DNA of 64,000 nt from the NCBI GenBank assembly GCA_030374805.1, contig JARGSG010000085.1, positions 186,001 to 250,000 on the forward strand. Reading direction: 5' to 3'. Every line of letters begins with the position of its first letter. Position 1 is the first letter of the stretch. Positions 29,590 to 41,792 of the stretch are shown here, in pieces. A program made the translations under genes and the position numbers. The DNA comes from Gracilaria gracilis. Taxonomy: Eukaryota; Rhodophyta; Florideophyceae; Gracilariales; Gracilariaceae. The notes under the pieces are model-generated. The model was not told where the DNA came from and did not search any database. It saw only the letters and a program-made list of their open reading frames with translations.

Positions 29590-31354
29590 TCAGCGCTTTA
29601 GTTGCGACACGCGTTGGCGATGCGCCGCCAGCTCGCGCTGCAGCGCCTCCTGCTCGCGCAGCAGCTGCGCGAGCTCATCGTCGCCGCCATCGCCGTGCGC
29701 CGCGTCCTCCGCCGCGTCCGCGTCGCTGTGCCTGTGCCTGTCCGCGTCCGCGCCCGCGCCCGCGTCCGCGCCCGCGTCCCTGTCCGCGTCCGCATCCGCG
29801 TCCGCTTCCTCCGCGTCCGCGTCCGCGTCTCTGTCCATGTCCCTGTGGCCGTCGCCGCGCGCCCGCGATGACGACGAAGCGTGCGCGCGCGCGCGCTGCC
29901 TGCCCACCAGCACGCCGCTCTGCCACTGCTCCAGCCGGCGCTGCATGCGAATGGAGCGGTGCAACATCTTCTGCACGCGCAGCTGCAGCGTCAAGATCCG
30001 TTCCTCGATCGCCTGCAGCTCGCCTTCCTTGTTGCCGTCCGCGCCCGCCTGCGCGCGCATTGCGCCCTCGTCCGCGCCCACGGCGCCGCCAACAACGCCG
30101 CTCTCCCCGACGTCGCTGCGCGCGCCGCCCTTGTTGGCGCGCGCCGCCGCCGCCGCCGTCGACGCGGCGCTCTCGGCGCGCGCCTTCACGTCGCTGGTAG
30201 TAGCCGTGTCCGCGCGCGTATCGCCGCCGCCTTGCTTGGAGCTAGCGCTGCAGTGCAGCGGCTCGCCATCAGCGGCAGCGCCCAGCTTCGCCCTCACGTT
30301 CCTGCCCGCCGCCGCCGCCGCAGCAGGCGGCGGCGGCGTGCCGGAGGAGGCGCGCAACGCGGCGGCGCCGTGGTGCGACAGCGCCACGGCGTGCTGCTGC
30401 GGCGGCGGCGGTGCGCGCGCCACATGCCACGCCGCGCCGCCAAACTGCTTGGCGCGCACGTCGTCGGCCGCCTCCTTCTTGAGCGAGTTGCGGTACTTTT
30501 GCAGGTGACTTTTCACGTGTTCCGTGGTGAGTCCGTCCACGTTCATGATGGACACCAGCGTCTTGGGCACGGCCTGGTTGAGCCCGACCGCATGCACGGC
30601 GCTCACAAAGCGCTCATGCAGCTCGGGCGTCCACACCAGCCGCTTTTTATGCGCACTACCTTCGCCCACACGTCCGCGCGCGCCCGCGCCGGTGGCAGCG
30701 CCCGCGGAGGGGGCGGCCGCGGAGGTGGCGGCCGTGGCCGCGGCGGCGCCCGCCGGCGTGCTGGGCGGCTTGGAGTCGCTCTGCAGCTGCAGGCGGCCCA
30801 GAAAGGGGTGCGGCACCAGGCGCGCCGCCTTGAGCGGGCGGATGGTGCGCTGGTCGGCGTCCTGCAGCACGCCCGCCGCGCCGCCCGTCTGCGCCGTGGA
30901 GGCAGTGGCCGCCACGCGCACGGCGCGCGACGCGCCACCCGGCGCGGGGGCGGCGGAGGCGGAGGAGGAGGCGGCGGCCGACGACGCGGCGGCCGCCTCC
31001 GCGCCGCTTGACGAAGGGCGCGCGCGCAGCGGCGGCGGCGACGGCGACGGCGACGGCGCGGGCACGTGCACGGCGTGCAGCGCGGCAACGGGCGGCGGCG
31101 CGTGCGGCGGGTACACGCCGCCCGCCAGCGCGGACGCGTACATCTGCTGCGCCATGTGGAAGAAGGACATGACGGCAAACTGGTCGTACGGCAGCTGCGT
31201 CGGCAGCAGCGGCGGCGGCGGCGGCGGCGGAGGCGGCGGTTGCGCGAACGGCTCGGGCGCGCGCGCGCCGCGCGGCGTGGACAGCGCGCGGCTGACCGAG
31301 GCGGTGGAGCGCGGGGTGGCGGCGCCCGACGCCGAGCCACCCGACGCGCTGGCA

Positions 31355-31394
<40 letters not shown>

Positions 31395-32094
31395 GCAACG
31401 GCGGCGGCGGAGGCGGCGCGTGGTGGTACTGCAGCGGGTACAGCTGCGGCGGCAGCGGCACAAAGTGCGGCGCGCGCGACGCGGCGGCGGGCGGCTGCAG
31501 CGCGAACGGAAAAGCGCTGAGCGGCGGCGACGGCGCACGCGGCGGCGGCGGCGGCTGTAGCGGCGGCGGCTCGGCGTCGGCAGCGGCAGCGGCGGATGAG
31601 GCGCGCGGGGCGATGGTGACGGGCGGCGACGCGGCGCGCGGACGCGCGCGCTTGGCGGCGCGCGGCGACGACGTGGCGCGGCGGCGGCGCGAGCTCGACG
31701 GCGGCGGCGACGCAGCCGGCGGCGGCGCGGGCGGCGGCGGCGCCGCCGGCGTGCAGGTGGTGGTCGGGGTGTGGTCAATGTCCGGCAGGGTAAGCGGCAG
31801 CGAAGACGGCACGTCGGAAGCGTGATGCGACTCATGAGCAGCGTCGCGCGGCGGCAGCTGCAGGTAGTCGGTATCGGTGAGCAGGTCGTCCAGCGCGTCG
31901 CACCACGACAGCTCCAGGTCGAGCGAGTGGTCGGTGGGCGCGGCGTCTCGCAGCGGCAGCGGCAACGGCGGCAGCGCGCGCGCGGCGGCGGCCAGCGGCG
32001 GCGCCACCACGCCCAGCGGCGCGTGCAGCGGCGCACAAGAGGCGCGCGCGGCGTCGCCGTCGTCGTCGCCGTCGTCGTCGCGCTCCGACGCCAT
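29590..32094 (-). CDS. GARP/G2-like (SHAQKYF-type MYB) transcription factor
   Basis: About 834 residues from the ATG at 32094. A single MYB-related GARP domain lies at about 478-540: KKRLVWTPELHERFV, then AVPKTLVSIMNVDGLT and the signature EHVKSHLQKYR. The N-terminus has an acidic, leucine-bearing segment (SLDLELSWCDALDDLL) that could be an activation domain. C-terminal parts predict coiled coils (around 700 and the last 30 residues), separated by an Asp/Ala repeat from CGCGTC-type DNA repeats. Much of the chain is Pro/Ala/Gly low complexity. In plants such factors govern chloroplast, phosphate and clock genes; targets here are unknown. Another in-frame ATG at 32367 would add 91 Arg/Ala/Pro residues, but promoter-like motifs near 32340-32355 favour the later start. 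Confidence 0.85.
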
Positions 32095-32134
32095 GTGTGG
32101 CGCGCGCGCGGGCGGCTGCGCCGCTGCTGTGGTG

Positions 32135-32176
<42 letters not shown>

Positions 32177-32337
32177 CGGCGCGGGGCGCATGCGCGCGCG
32201 CCGTGCGGCGCTCGTGTTCGGCGGATTGGCGGCGGCGCGCCGTGCGGCGCACAGCTCGGCAAAAAAGGGGCGCGAGCGAGCAGCGGCGCGCATGTGCGCG
32301 CGCACGGCGGCGGCGCTGGTTGGTCGAATCTTTCACG

Positions 32338-32357
32338 GCGCGCGCTGATTGGCGCGC
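32338..32357 (-). promoter_or_regulatory. CCAAT box overlapping an E2F-like site before the GARP gene
   Basis: The plus strand reads GATTGGCGCGCGCC. This combines an inverted CCAAT (ATTGG) and TTGGCGCG, the E2F-type core. It lies about 250 bp before the ATG at 32094. Function is inferred from sequence only. Confidence 0.4.
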
Positions 32358-32486
32358 GCCGTGGCATGGACCGAAGGGGCGAATCGCGCGGCTGCGGGGC
32401 GCTGCTGCTGCTGCTGGGCGGCGGCGGCGTCGCTGCGCGCGCTCAACGACTCGCCGTCCGTGGCCGTGTGGCGGACGCTGCGTGAG

Positions 32487-32562
32487 CCGAAGGCGCAGCC
32501 GCAGCCGCAGCCGAAGGCGCAGCCGCAGCCGCAGCCGCAGCCGAAGGCGCAGCCGCAGTGGC
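32487..32562. repeat. minisatellite of GCCGCAGCC/GAAGGCGCA units
   Basis: Short GC-rich units containing CCGCAG and CCGAAGGCG recur several times in tandem, upstream of the GARP gene. Confidence 0.8.
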
Positions 32563-33346
32563 TGCCGCTGCTGGCGGTGAGCACACTCACGGCGTGTGCG
32601 CGCGCGTTGCAGTAATAATTTGGATTGCTTTTTGAAACGCGCGCGTGGAGCACGCACTCGTGAATCTTTTTGACGCGCTCTTGTCCAATCGTGTGCCATC
32701 ATGGCATGATGCCGATGGCCACCGACAGCAGCGTAAGGTTACTGCCCAGGTATCTATGTACAGGTCCGAAGGTAACAGGGTTAACCAGATAGATAGCGTG
32801 TGCCGTTCGAAAAACTGCTCTCGTTCTTAAGCGCCACTATGCTTCATTTCAGCTCAAAAAACTGCGCAACAGCTTGAGCTCACTTGGGTAAGATAAGAAA
32901 AACAAGTAGCGTGTAAACGATCGTTTGCCATCTGTGCAAATGTCAACATGTTCACTCTCTCCCCAACATGTCTCTCCCCAACATGTCTTGTTCCTCTCTT
33001 CGCTCTTGGAACTGATATGCCAATTATTCCATGGCCGTTCAAATTATACCCAAAACCACTACACGTGTTTTTTTTGAAATTTGATGCTTCCGGCAACTGT
33101 CCGGGAATCGACCATCTCGCCCAACCAAACCGAACCACGTGCACACGCTCATGAGTAGAAATGCGCACTGCTGACGGCATGCGACAACACCGCCCCATCG
33201 CAACAGCCGTCGTCATCAATCACAATCCCCGTTGTACCGTAGTACCTGTTTAACAAACAACGCCCTCTCCGCGCGTCGCAACTCGCCGACCGGCCGCCGC
33301 CCCTTCGCTCAGCTGCCCGTCGCGCCCAATTCGCCCGCCCTGCGCA
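32563..33346. other. intergenic region
   Basis: No supported gene. A short direct repeat (CTCCCCAACATGTCT, twice at about 32958-32985) was seen. The last 100 bp are GC-rich and form the leader of the glycerol-3-phosphate dehydrogenase gene. Confidence 0.5.
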
Positions 33347-35227
33347 ATGGCGCACACTCTACGTCGTCTCGCCATCGCGGCCGGCGTTTCGGGCGCCACG
33401 TTTGCGGCCATCACCGCGTATACGGCACCGCCGCGCCCCACCGCCGCCGATCGCGCCGCCATTCTGCACGGCGCCTTGGAAGCCGTCCCTTCTCGCCACG
33501 AGCAGCTCACCAAGTTGAAGGCCGCCTCCACCAAGCAACACCAGTTTGACGTGCTCATCATTGGCGCCGGCGCCACTGGATCCGCCGCCGCGCTTGACGC
33601 GTCGCTACGAGACCTGCGCGTGGCGCTCGTTGAACGTGATGACTTTGCGTCGGGCACCAGCTCCAGATCCACAAAGCTCATCCACGGCGGCGTGCGATAC
33701 CTGGAGAAGGCCTTCTTCCAGCTGGATCCGGGTCAACTCAAGCTGGTGTTCGAGGCGTTGCATGAACGTGCCATCATGCTGCATCAAGCACCGCATCTGT
33801 CCGCGCCACTGCCAACGCTGCTACCGTGCTACAAGCTGTGGGAGGTACCGTTCTACTGGGTCGGGCTCAAGGCGTACGACCTGGTGGCGGCGCTCGGAAA
33901 CGGCCTGCTGTACATGAGCAAGTTTGTCAGCGCCAGCGAGGCCATGCGACAGTTTCCCACGCTCAACATGTACAGCCAGGGCCAGAAACTGCGCGGCAGC
34001 ATCATGTACTATGACGGACAGATGGACGACGCGCGCTTCAACGTCGCGCTCGCCGTCACCGCCGCGCTGTACGGCGCGGCGGTTGCCAACCACACCGAGG
34101 TGACCGCGCTGATTCGCGAGGACGACCGCGTGTGCGGCGCCAAGTGTCGCGACGTGTTCACGGGCGAGCAGTTCGACGTGCGCGCAAAGGTGGTGATTAA
34201 TGCGACCGGTCCGTTCACGGACAGTGTGCGGCGCATGGAGAAGGACGACGTGAACCCCATGATCGTGCCTTCGGCGGGGGTGCACATCACGCTGCCGTCG
34301 TACTACTCTCCGGATGGGATGGGACTGATCGTGCCAAAGACCAAGGACGGACGCGTAGTGTTCATGCTGCCGTGGCTGGGTCAGACCATAGCCGGCACCA
34401 CAGACTCCAGCACGGAGATCACGGCGCTGCCCACGCCGCACACGGCGGAGGTGGAATTCATCCTCGACGCGCTCAAAGACTATCTGCGCATCGACGTGCG
34501 GCCGTCCGACGTGCAGAGCGCGTGGTCGGGCATCCGGCCGCTGGCAGTGAACCCCGACGCGGACAATAGCTCGACGCAAAACATCCTGCGCGAGCACGCG
34601 GTGCACGTGTCGCCCGAGAAGGTGGTGACGATCACGGGCGGCAAGTGGACCACGCAGCGCGCCATGGGCGAGGCGGCCGTGGACCGCGCCGTGCAGGTGG
34701 GCGCGCTGCAACAAAAGGCCAGCCGCTGCAAGACGCCGTTCGTGCAGCTGGTGGGCGCGCACAAGTGGGATAACTCGTACTTTACGTTCCTGACGCAGCG
34801 CTACGAGGCGCCGCGACAGGAGGCGGGCTCGTCGCCGTCGTCGTCGTCGACGACGGCGATCGCGTCGGCGTACCTGGACGTGGAGTGCGCAAAGCACCTC
34901 TCGAGGGCGTACGGGGACCAGGCGTACAAGGTGGCGGAGATCGCGGAGGGCGGCCATGGCGCGCGGCTGGTGGAGGGGTACCCGTTCCTGGAGGCGGAGG
35001 TGCTGTACTGTATGAGGGAGGAGTATTGCTTGACGGCGATGGACTTTTTGGCGAGACGCACGCGGCTTGTTTTCTTGGACAGCAAGGGCGCGCTGGCGGC
35101 GCTGCCCAGGGTGGTGCACATTATGGCGCGAGAGCTCAAGTGGAGCAAGGAGCGCGTGCGCCAGGAGATGGCCGACGCGCACAAGATGATCGCCACCTTC
35201 AGCTGCGCCATTCCCGAGCGCAAGTGA
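33347..35227 (+). CDS. mitochondrial FAD-dependent glycerol-3-phosphate dehydrogenase
   Basis: The 626-residue protein carries the FAD-binding motif at about 66-85 (DVLIIGAGATGSAAALDA), then the family signature with SSRSTKLIHGGVRYLEKA, and later GQTIAGTTDSS and TITGGKWTTQRAMGE. It oxidises sn-glycerol 3-phosphate to dihydroxyacetone phosphate and passes electrons to ubiquinone (EC 1.1.5.3) at the inner mitochondrial membrane. The first 60 residues contain a hydrophobic Ala/Thr-rich segment, fitting a mitochondrial presequence or anchor. Length matches plant SDP6 and animal GPD2 without the EF-hands of the latter. Single exon, first ATG used. Confidence 0.95.
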   Translation: MAHTLRRLAIAAGVSGATFAAITAYTAPPRPTAADRAAILHGALEAVPSRHEQLTKLKAASTKQHQFDVLIIGAGATGSAAALDASLRDLRVALVERDDFASGTSSRSTKLIHGGVRYLEKAFFQLDPGQLKLVFEALHERAIMLHQAPHLSAPLPTLLPCYKLWEVPFYWVGLKAYDLVAALGNGLLYMSKFVSASEAMRQFPTLNMYSQGQKLRGSIMYYDGQMDDARFNVALAVTAALYGAAVANHTEVTALIREDDRVCGAKCRDVFTGEQFDVRAKVVINATGPFTDSVRRMEKDDVNPMIVPSAGVHITLPSYYSPDGMGLIVPKTKDGRVVFMLPWLGQTIAGTTDSSTEITALPTPHTAEVEFILDALKDYLRIDVRPSDVQSAWSGIRPLAVNPDADNSSTQNILREHAVHVSPEKVVTITGGKWTTQRAMGEAAVDRAVQVGALQQKASRCKTPFVQLVGAHKWDNSYFTFLTQRYEAPRQEAGSSPSSSSTTAIASAYLDVECAKHLSRAYGDQAYKVAEIAEGGHGARLVEGYPFLEAEVLYCMREEYCLTAMDFLARRTRLVFLDSKGALAALPRVVHIMARELKWSKERVRQEMADAHKMIATFSCAIPERK

Positions 35228-35324
35228 TAACTTTAAAACGGTATACAATACAATTTTTGGCTTCGGAAATGCGCCCTTCGCCTTCAAACGCTCGAAAAAA
35301 AAGCGCTCTTTCGCAGCGATGGGC

Positions 35325-35397
35325 GCCGATTTAGCTCAGTTGGGAGAGCGCAAGACTGAAGTTCTTGAGGTCCTCAGTTCGATCCTGAGAGTCGGCA
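35325..35397 (+). tRNA. tRNA-Phe (anticodon GAA)
   Basis: The 73-nt sequence folds as a cloverleaf: acceptor GCCGATT/AGTCGGC, D-arm GCTC...GAGC, anticodon stem CAAGA/TCTTG with loop CTGAAGT (GAA at 35358-35360), and T-arm CTCAG/CTGAG with loop TTCGATC. There is no intron, and no encoded CCA follows the discriminator A at 35397. A run of T follows at 35408-35413, consistent with RNA polymerase III termination. Confidence 0.95.
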
Positions 35398-35766
35398 CAT
35401 CGTCCGCTTTTTTGCCGCCGCCGCGTGCGCCGCTGCGTCACCGCGGCCCAGCCCAACCGCAACCGTCATCACGGCGGTCACGCGTGGCGTGACCGACGTG
35501 ACGGATGCTTTTGCAAATCGGCGCCTTTTGCGCACCAACGGCGCCTGCGCGCTTGCGCGCGCATCAGCGCGCCACGCACACCTCATCGCGCCGCGCGCGT
35601 CGCCCGCCGGGCCCCCCCCGCCGCCGCCGCCGCCGCCGCCGTCGTCATCGTCGTCGTCGTTGCGCCCGCGTCGCGATCGTGTCTACAACCCGAAGCCGAA
35701 GCTGCGCGTGCTCGATGCCACGTTGATGGCTTCCAGAGGCGCGGCGTCCCTCCGCTCACCCCACGC

Positions 35767-37203
35767 ATGCTTCCACCGGCGCGCCGCCGCGCCGCGTCGC
35801 CGCCGCCGTCGCCGCCACGCCTGACCGCACGCCCGCCGCCGCCGTCGCAGCCGCCGTGCACGCTGCCGCCCAAGCCAGGCGCGGCTGGCGGCGCGAGACA
35901 CGCCGCCGCTCATCAAGCTGCGCCGTCGCCGTCGCAGCCACCGTCGCAGCCGCCGTCGCAGCCGCCCGCGCCGCGCCGCGCCGCGCCGCGTCCGCGCACT
36001 GTGCACCGCCGCAGCGCGGGCTGGACGCCCGAGGAGGACGCCAGGCTGCGGCAGCTGGTGGCGACGTACGTCTCCAGGCCGCCGTCCATCACGGCGTGCA
36101 ACACCTGGAGCCGCGTGGCGCAGCACCTGCCGCGCCGCACCGGCAAGCAGTGCCGCGAGCGCTACCTCAACCAACTGCGCCCGGGCATTCGCAGAGAGCC
36201 GTGGACCTTCGAAGAGGAGGCCGTTTTGAACTCCGTGCACGCTCGCCTGGGCAATAAGTGGGTCGCCATTGCAAAGCACTTGCCGGGACGCACGGATAAT
36301 TGCGTCAAGAATCATTGGAACTCCATGCTGAGGAAACGCCAGAGGAGACACGCCGCGTTGAACCACACCGAGAAGCACCTTTCTCACAAGCTGTCGCCGT
36401 CCGAGTGCTCCTCTGCTTCCCCGCCTTCTGCGCCTGACTCCGTGCAGAATAATCTTTCACCCTATCCACGCAGTACCACCCCTTCTGAAATGTCCTCTCA
36501 GCTCAATGACTTTGCCTCTTCTGGAATCCCCAGTCCGTTTACCGTGTCGTCGCCACTTACACCTCATCGCGACACCAAGCTTCAAATCTCTTCGCTGGTT
36601 GCTACTCGCTCTGCCAGCGAGATGCTTGCTTGGAATTCGTTCGATCCCACCGCAGCTCCGTCCCCGCAGTCTGAGTTGCACATGTTCACCCACAAACCCC
36701 ACTTTGCATCCTCCGCTTCTACGAGCCCTGTGCCGCACTTGACCTCCACACCTCTGTCTCAAATCGCTCTACAACTGTCAACGCCCATCGACACCGCTGC
36801 ACAACCTTCTGAGCGCCAGCAAGCAGCGCTCACCATGGCCACACCACCTCAGAGGCCATCCAGCAGTACACGCCCATTGTACACCCCTGTGCCATGCCTT
36901 CTTTCGTCAAATGACTCACAGCAGCATTTATACAACGCCTCGCCAACGTTTCAAAGCGGCCCTTCAACCACTTGTCCCACTCCGAGCTCGCATCGACACG
37001 CATCGCAGTCGGGAAATTACATCCTCATCGGCGTGCAAAGGAAACCCATAGCAAAGAACGCTCCATCACGCCAAGTGTCTGCAAATCCCCTAGCGGCCTT
37101 AGCTGCGGCCGCCAGTAGCATGCCGCTGTCTATCCCCCGTCCTCAGCCACCTTTTAGTGCCACCAGCTCCTCCGAAGCTGCCTCTTCGTCGCGGAAAGAG
37201 TAG
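35767..37203 (+). CDS. R2R3-MYB transcription factor
   Basis: 478 residues from the first ATG. Two MYB repeats lie at about 84-190. R2 begins AGWTPEEDARLRQLV, with a later Trp in NTWSRVAQHL and the helix KQCRERYLNQLRP. R3 begins EPWTFEEEAVLNSVH, with NKWVAIAKHLPGRTDN and VKNHWNSMLRKR. R2 has an insertion (about VSRPPSIT) between its first helices. The remaining 280 residues are Ser/Pro/Thr-rich without a recognised motif. It is a nuclear DNA-binding regulator; targets are unknown. The frame is open upstream through a GTG over low-complexity sequence that is probably leader. The tRNA gene is 370 bp upstream. Confidence 0.9.
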   Translation: MLPPARRRAASPPPSPPRLTARPPPPSQPPCTLPPKPGAAGGARHAAAHQAAPSPSQPPSQPPSQPPAPRRAAPRPRTVHRRSAGWTPEEDARLRQLVATYVSRPPSITACNTWSRVAQHLPRRTGKQCRERYLNQLRPGIRREPWTFEEEAVLNSVHARLGNKWVAIAKHLPGRTDNCVKNHWNSMLRKRQRRHAALNHTEKHLSHKLSPSECSSASPPSAPDSVQNNLSPYPRSTTPSEMSSQLNDFASSGIPSPFTVSSPLTPHRDTKLQISSLVATRSASEMLAWNSFDPTAAPSPQSELHMFTHKPHFASSASTSPVPHLTSTPLSQIALQLSTPIDTAAQPSERQQAALTMATPPQRPSSSTRPLYTPVPCLLSSNDSQQHLYNASPTFQSGPSTTCPTPSSHRHASQSGNYILIGVQRKPIAKNAPSRQVSANPLAALAAAASSMPLSIPRPQPPFSATSSSEAASSSRKE

Positions 37204-38402
37204 AGCCTCTTTTGGGAGCTGGAGCTCGTGCTGTTGTGCTTTTGTGACGGATGTCGTCGCTTTTTATACCTGCTCTTTGTTGATGAACCACTTTCCAGAT
37301 TTATGGTCGCTGCTCGTTGCCTTCCAACCAATCGAACTGGAACGCGGGTGATACCATTTATCATTTCTTGAGACTAGGTGGACGTCATATCATTCTCATG
37401 TGTACTTTGTGTGTGTGCACGTCTGGTTTGGCTGAATCAGGCATACGTGAATTGCTTGCTGCACCTGCTTTTGGGTGAGACGAGATTCTTTATGCTGGTT
37501 CCGGGTGAATTCAAGTTGTCCGGACAATGTAACATTTTTCAACCCTCCTACATCGCACATATACATGTTAGTTTGTAGTTTACGTCTTGTGTGTACTGGA
37601 GAGATCACTTAGTAAATCCCTGCCTGTCTCGTCCACTCCTATTTGGTGTGTCATACTTTGCGCATTTCCAAATGAAAACGCGTTTCCACAAGACGGTGGA
37701 ATGATTACGTCATTGCTCGTGAGAGGGCGTAGCCGCCGTCACAGTGAATTGATTCATGTGCCACGAAGCATGCAGCCGATGTGGGAATCATAACTCTGCA
37801 CTGTGCGTAATTATCATACCGTTGTAGATACTGTGAGTTCGCGTTTGTGGTTACGGGCCTACGTTGTGTAGCACCTTTTTGTGAGTTACATTAAAGTCAT
37901 GCCGCTCGAGTGCTTTTAAGTTTTGTGCTCAACGACAACGGCATAGAAAGTGTTGAAGTTTGCTTACGACAACAACGCGACACAAGGAGGGAAGGACGAA
38001 CGAATGAAACGAATTTGGAAAAGGTGATAATTGAGCGAAATGGCCTGTAGATGAGTTCCCAAGATATTCCACAGAAACGTTTCTACAAGAGTCGCAAAAA
38101 GTTGTCAGTGGCCTCCATTTCATAGGACAAGTGTAGAGTTAAAAGTCATTTAAAGTTAAGGAGCCACTTCTGTTGCTTCGTAAGGAATGGTTACATTCCG
38201 TAGGAGAGTGGCTGCTTTCTAGACAAAGTAGTGCCAAACACGGATATGGTACTGTCGCAGAACTTGTCACGATTTGAAATCTCGACTAGTTGGTAGTGGA
38301 GGCATACTTCTTACTAGAGGGAGCAACGCCAAGATCTAGATATGAGATTAATACATAGTTATCGGAAATCATCTGTTCCGGTGGAATCCTATCGGAAAAT
38401 AG
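37204..38402. other. intergenic region between convergent genes
   Basis: This lies between the 3' ends of the MYB and VPS11 genes. No supported ORF, RNA fold or long repeat was seen. Confidence 0.5.
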
Positions 38403-41400
38403 TTAAATGAAGGGACTCAACTCCAGATATTCAATTATAGTTGCAAAACCGTCTTTAGAGCTCTTCACAGCCTTGAAGAATTCATCGTGCTTGGTGTTCT
38501 TCTCTTGCAACGCTTGGGTCATAAACACCATTCCGTCCATTTCCGGAGCACATTTGGGACACTCCTCGCTCCACATCTCTGCTCTTTCACCCATAACGCC
38601 GGGAAGTACACCACTTCCGCCTCCGATTCCGCCAGGGGACAAGCAGCTGGCATGGTAAGCATGATGGCAGTAAAAATGAACGGCCGGTACCGTAAGATCA
38701 TCCTCACACATGGAACAAATCTTACTATTCATGGAGAAAGCATCGTCACTAAGTCGCATGATCTCTTTTCGTAGTTCGTTGATCTCATTCTCGAGCACAA
38801 TGCTGCCATGCTCAGCGGTAATGGCATCTCTTCGTAGTGAGGTTGTACACCGTTCAAAGTACTCACGCACAAGACCCCATGCTCCATCCGGACACGCCCT
38901 TGACACGGTCTCAATAATTTCTAAAGGAGACAGCGTTGCACTTCTGTCAAGAGCCAGCATCGCTTCTTCCAAGATCTCATGCGCACTGTTCTTGTCATTC
39001 TCAGAATCGCGAGTTATTCTTGATAGTGCAGTGCTCTCACTGGTAACGCTCAAGAGGTCATCTTTGGAAACGCTCTTGGATACGTCATTATTTGCGGCCG
39101 TCGCGTTCTCCTCCTGGTATTCTTCTTTAGCTGCTCTTGGCGCAAATAGACGAATGCACTCTATCCACAAACCTGGCTCTCTGTCTCCATGGATGCGACA
39201 AGCGCGAAGTAGCGCAGGACCGTTTTCGCACATACGTAAGCACATTCCAAGTTCTTTGTACATTCGTAGGTGCTCATAAAGGTACTCTAGGCAAGGCTCG
39301 TGTCCATATTGCTCTGCTATCTCCAGAGCAGCACGCAAATCAATCACGGAACGCCGGCTCTGCAGGATGCGAAGGGCTCTGCGACCAATGATTCGTCGTT
39401 CCTTCACAACGGTCTGAGCACTTGTGCTCGCCACAATGTCCACCTCCATCGTTTTGGAACGAGAAACGCTTTCATATTCTGGCTTGCTATCCACCGCACC
39501 TGGAATATCTGGGACAGCACCTGGGCGCATTCCTTCAGCCACATCCACGCCAGCAAGCGACTCGAAGAGGAGGATCCATGCTTTCGGCGCATCGGCAGTT
39601 GTGATTCCGCCTGGAGACTTGACCAGTTTGTCCAACAAGACAGCTCGCCAGGCAGGTTTGTCCACGAACATGGGTAAAAAGTAGTCAAGCTTCAAAACTG
39701 GTCCAGAGCTATTAATACTCATCCGAGCCGTCGAACGACAGATAGCATCGGACAGATACTGAACAAAATCGTCGGGCACTATGACAAGCAGTCGCCTTCC
39801 GCACGCTCGCAATACTCTCAACGCTTCTTCGTCCGGCAGGGAGCGGAGTAACTCGATGGTCTTGTTGGGTTGATTCAAATCTTGTACCAAAGTGCGCGCA
39901 AGCTGCACCCATCGGGCACGTCTACGCGAGACTCGCTCCGCCACTTTGAAAAGCCCCGCCTCACGACATAGGCTGATTGCAGCGTCTACTTGCTGCTCAG
40001 ACCAGTCTACATCGCTGAACACATTGATAACATACTCATCGGTTGTTTTCTCGGACGCCTTTGTCCCAAGAATGACACCACGCGCGCGATCATGTCTGTA
40101 GCAAGTAATCAACACCTTGGTGTGAACAAAATCGGCCATGCCAGCGGCATGCAGCGCCTCGAGATAAAGACGCAGCCCCGAACGCAAGCCAGACTGTTCC
40201 ACAAGACGAGAGATGACCCAACTGGGTTCAACATTATTCCCAATCGTCTGCACAAGTTGTTCCGCAGCCTCATCGTATCGATGCTTACTCATGAGATGTT
40301 GGGCATATTGACGAAGAGCACACATTAGAATATCGTTGTGCACGGCTGGGTGGCGCTCATTTTCAGCGCGTGCCAGCGCAACGGCATGCGTATGCATTCC
40401 GCGTTTCAACAGCATATTGACTCGCTCCTCGAGCGAAATCTCGGACACTCGAAGCACGGAGCCGCCTTGGTTGGAAGCGGTATCCTTTCCCTCAAGGCAC
40501 AGCAACGCTTGCGTGGTTCCGTTGACGTAGCCATCAAAGGCACTGGATATGATTCCCTTGCCGCGATAGGCTGTGAGTTTGTTGACAACGTCATAAGCGG
40601 TGATGGAACCTCTGCCCGAGCAGTGGATGATGTAGTTGCCGGCGCTGTGTATGGAGGCCTTCTCGCCCTGCGTCTGGAAAGCAAGACACGGCCCCAGCCC
40701 GTCGCGGTTGAAGAAATACAACCCCTCTGGCCTGGCAATAACCAACTCGGCCGATTGGCGCAGAACGCAACACAAAGACGCGCGATGCACGCCAAGATTG
40801 GCCAAGATGTGTCTTTGAAACAGCGGTCGATCGTTGTGCACTGCGGACGTTATGGAACAGATAGACATGTCCGACACGCAGTACAAGAGCTGCTCACAGT
40901 AGCTCAAGAACACAATAGGCTTGACATGCGTCATTTCGCCCGGCGCGGGCGCCACGCGCGTCTTGGTGGCGCGTTCGCGCAGCAGATCTCCGTGCAGAAT
41001 AGTGACGGAGCCGTCATCAAAGCCGACGGCAATGAGCCCAATCGGGTGCGGCTGGTCGGGCGAGCGCGGGCGCACGGCCAGCGTGGTAGGCGTGAGATGC
41101 GCCGCCAGTCGATACACGGCCACGCACTCGAGCACGTTGTGCTCGTCCGTGGGCGCAAACGGCGCCGACGTGGGCGGCGGCGCGTGCTGATTCGCGCGCG
41201 TTAACGACGAGCGAAACACCCAGATCTTCACCGACGCCGTGGCGTCATCCAGCCCCAGCGTGACCAGCAGCGGCAGCGGCGCGTCCGCCACGCGCACCAA
41301 GCGCAGTGCGACGACCGAGCTGCGGTGCGCGGAGAAGGTGAACTGCAGCGGGGTGGGCGGCGCTTGCGGCGGCGGCGGTGCCGGCGGTGCCGGCGGCAGC

Positions 41401-41419
41401 GGCGGGTGCGACGGCGACG

Positions 41420-41466
<47 letters not shown>

Positions 41467-41792
41467 TGCGGCGCCAGCGCCAGCTCGGGGTGCACGGCGG
41501 CGAGGTTGAAGAGCTGCACGGCGTCGCGCGCCAGCGCGAAGGCGTACAGCCCTTCGCACGAGTGCGCGGCGACGCAGCGCGTGGCGGCCGCGCAGAAGCG
41601 GCGCAGCACGGCGCGGCGCGGCGCGGCAGCGGCGGCGGCGTGCGGCGGCGGCGGCGACGACGGCGGCGGCGGCGCGGCGCGCGCCAGCGACGGGAAGAGC
41701 GACGCGTCGGCGTCGCGCTCGTCGGCGGCCGCGCTCAGCTCGGGCGTCACCGACAGGAAGCGGAACAGCTTCCAGCGCAGCGACGACGACAT
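38403..41792 (-). CDS. VPS11: VPS11, HOPS/CORVET core subunit
   Basis: The 1129-residue protein has the VPS11 order: an N-terminal beta-propeller region (about 1-390), a clathrin-repeat alpha-solenoid (for example the segment around RVNMLLKRGMHTHAVALA near 475, then YAQHLMSKHRYDEAAEQL), and a C-terminal RING-type finger near 1024-1085 (CSMCEDDL, then FYCHHAYHASC and ECPKC). VPS11 is a shared core subunit of the CORVET and HOPS tethers acting at endosomes and the vacuole. Oddities are a Pro-rich insertion encoded by a (GGC)n tract at 41425-41465 and another near the N-terminus, both within the propeller. The first ATG is used; single exon. Confidence 0.93.

Noticed and set aside
29327-32702. 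Long plus-strand and other-frame ORFs across the GARP gene
   Set aside because: They are Arg/Ala/Gly low-complexity readings of GGC and CGC repeats; only the minus-strand frame holds a recognisable domain.
33821-35287. 488-codon minus-strand ORF opposite glycerol-3-phosphate dehydrogenase
   Set aside because: His/Arg-rich shadow of a GC-rich conserved gene; no domain.
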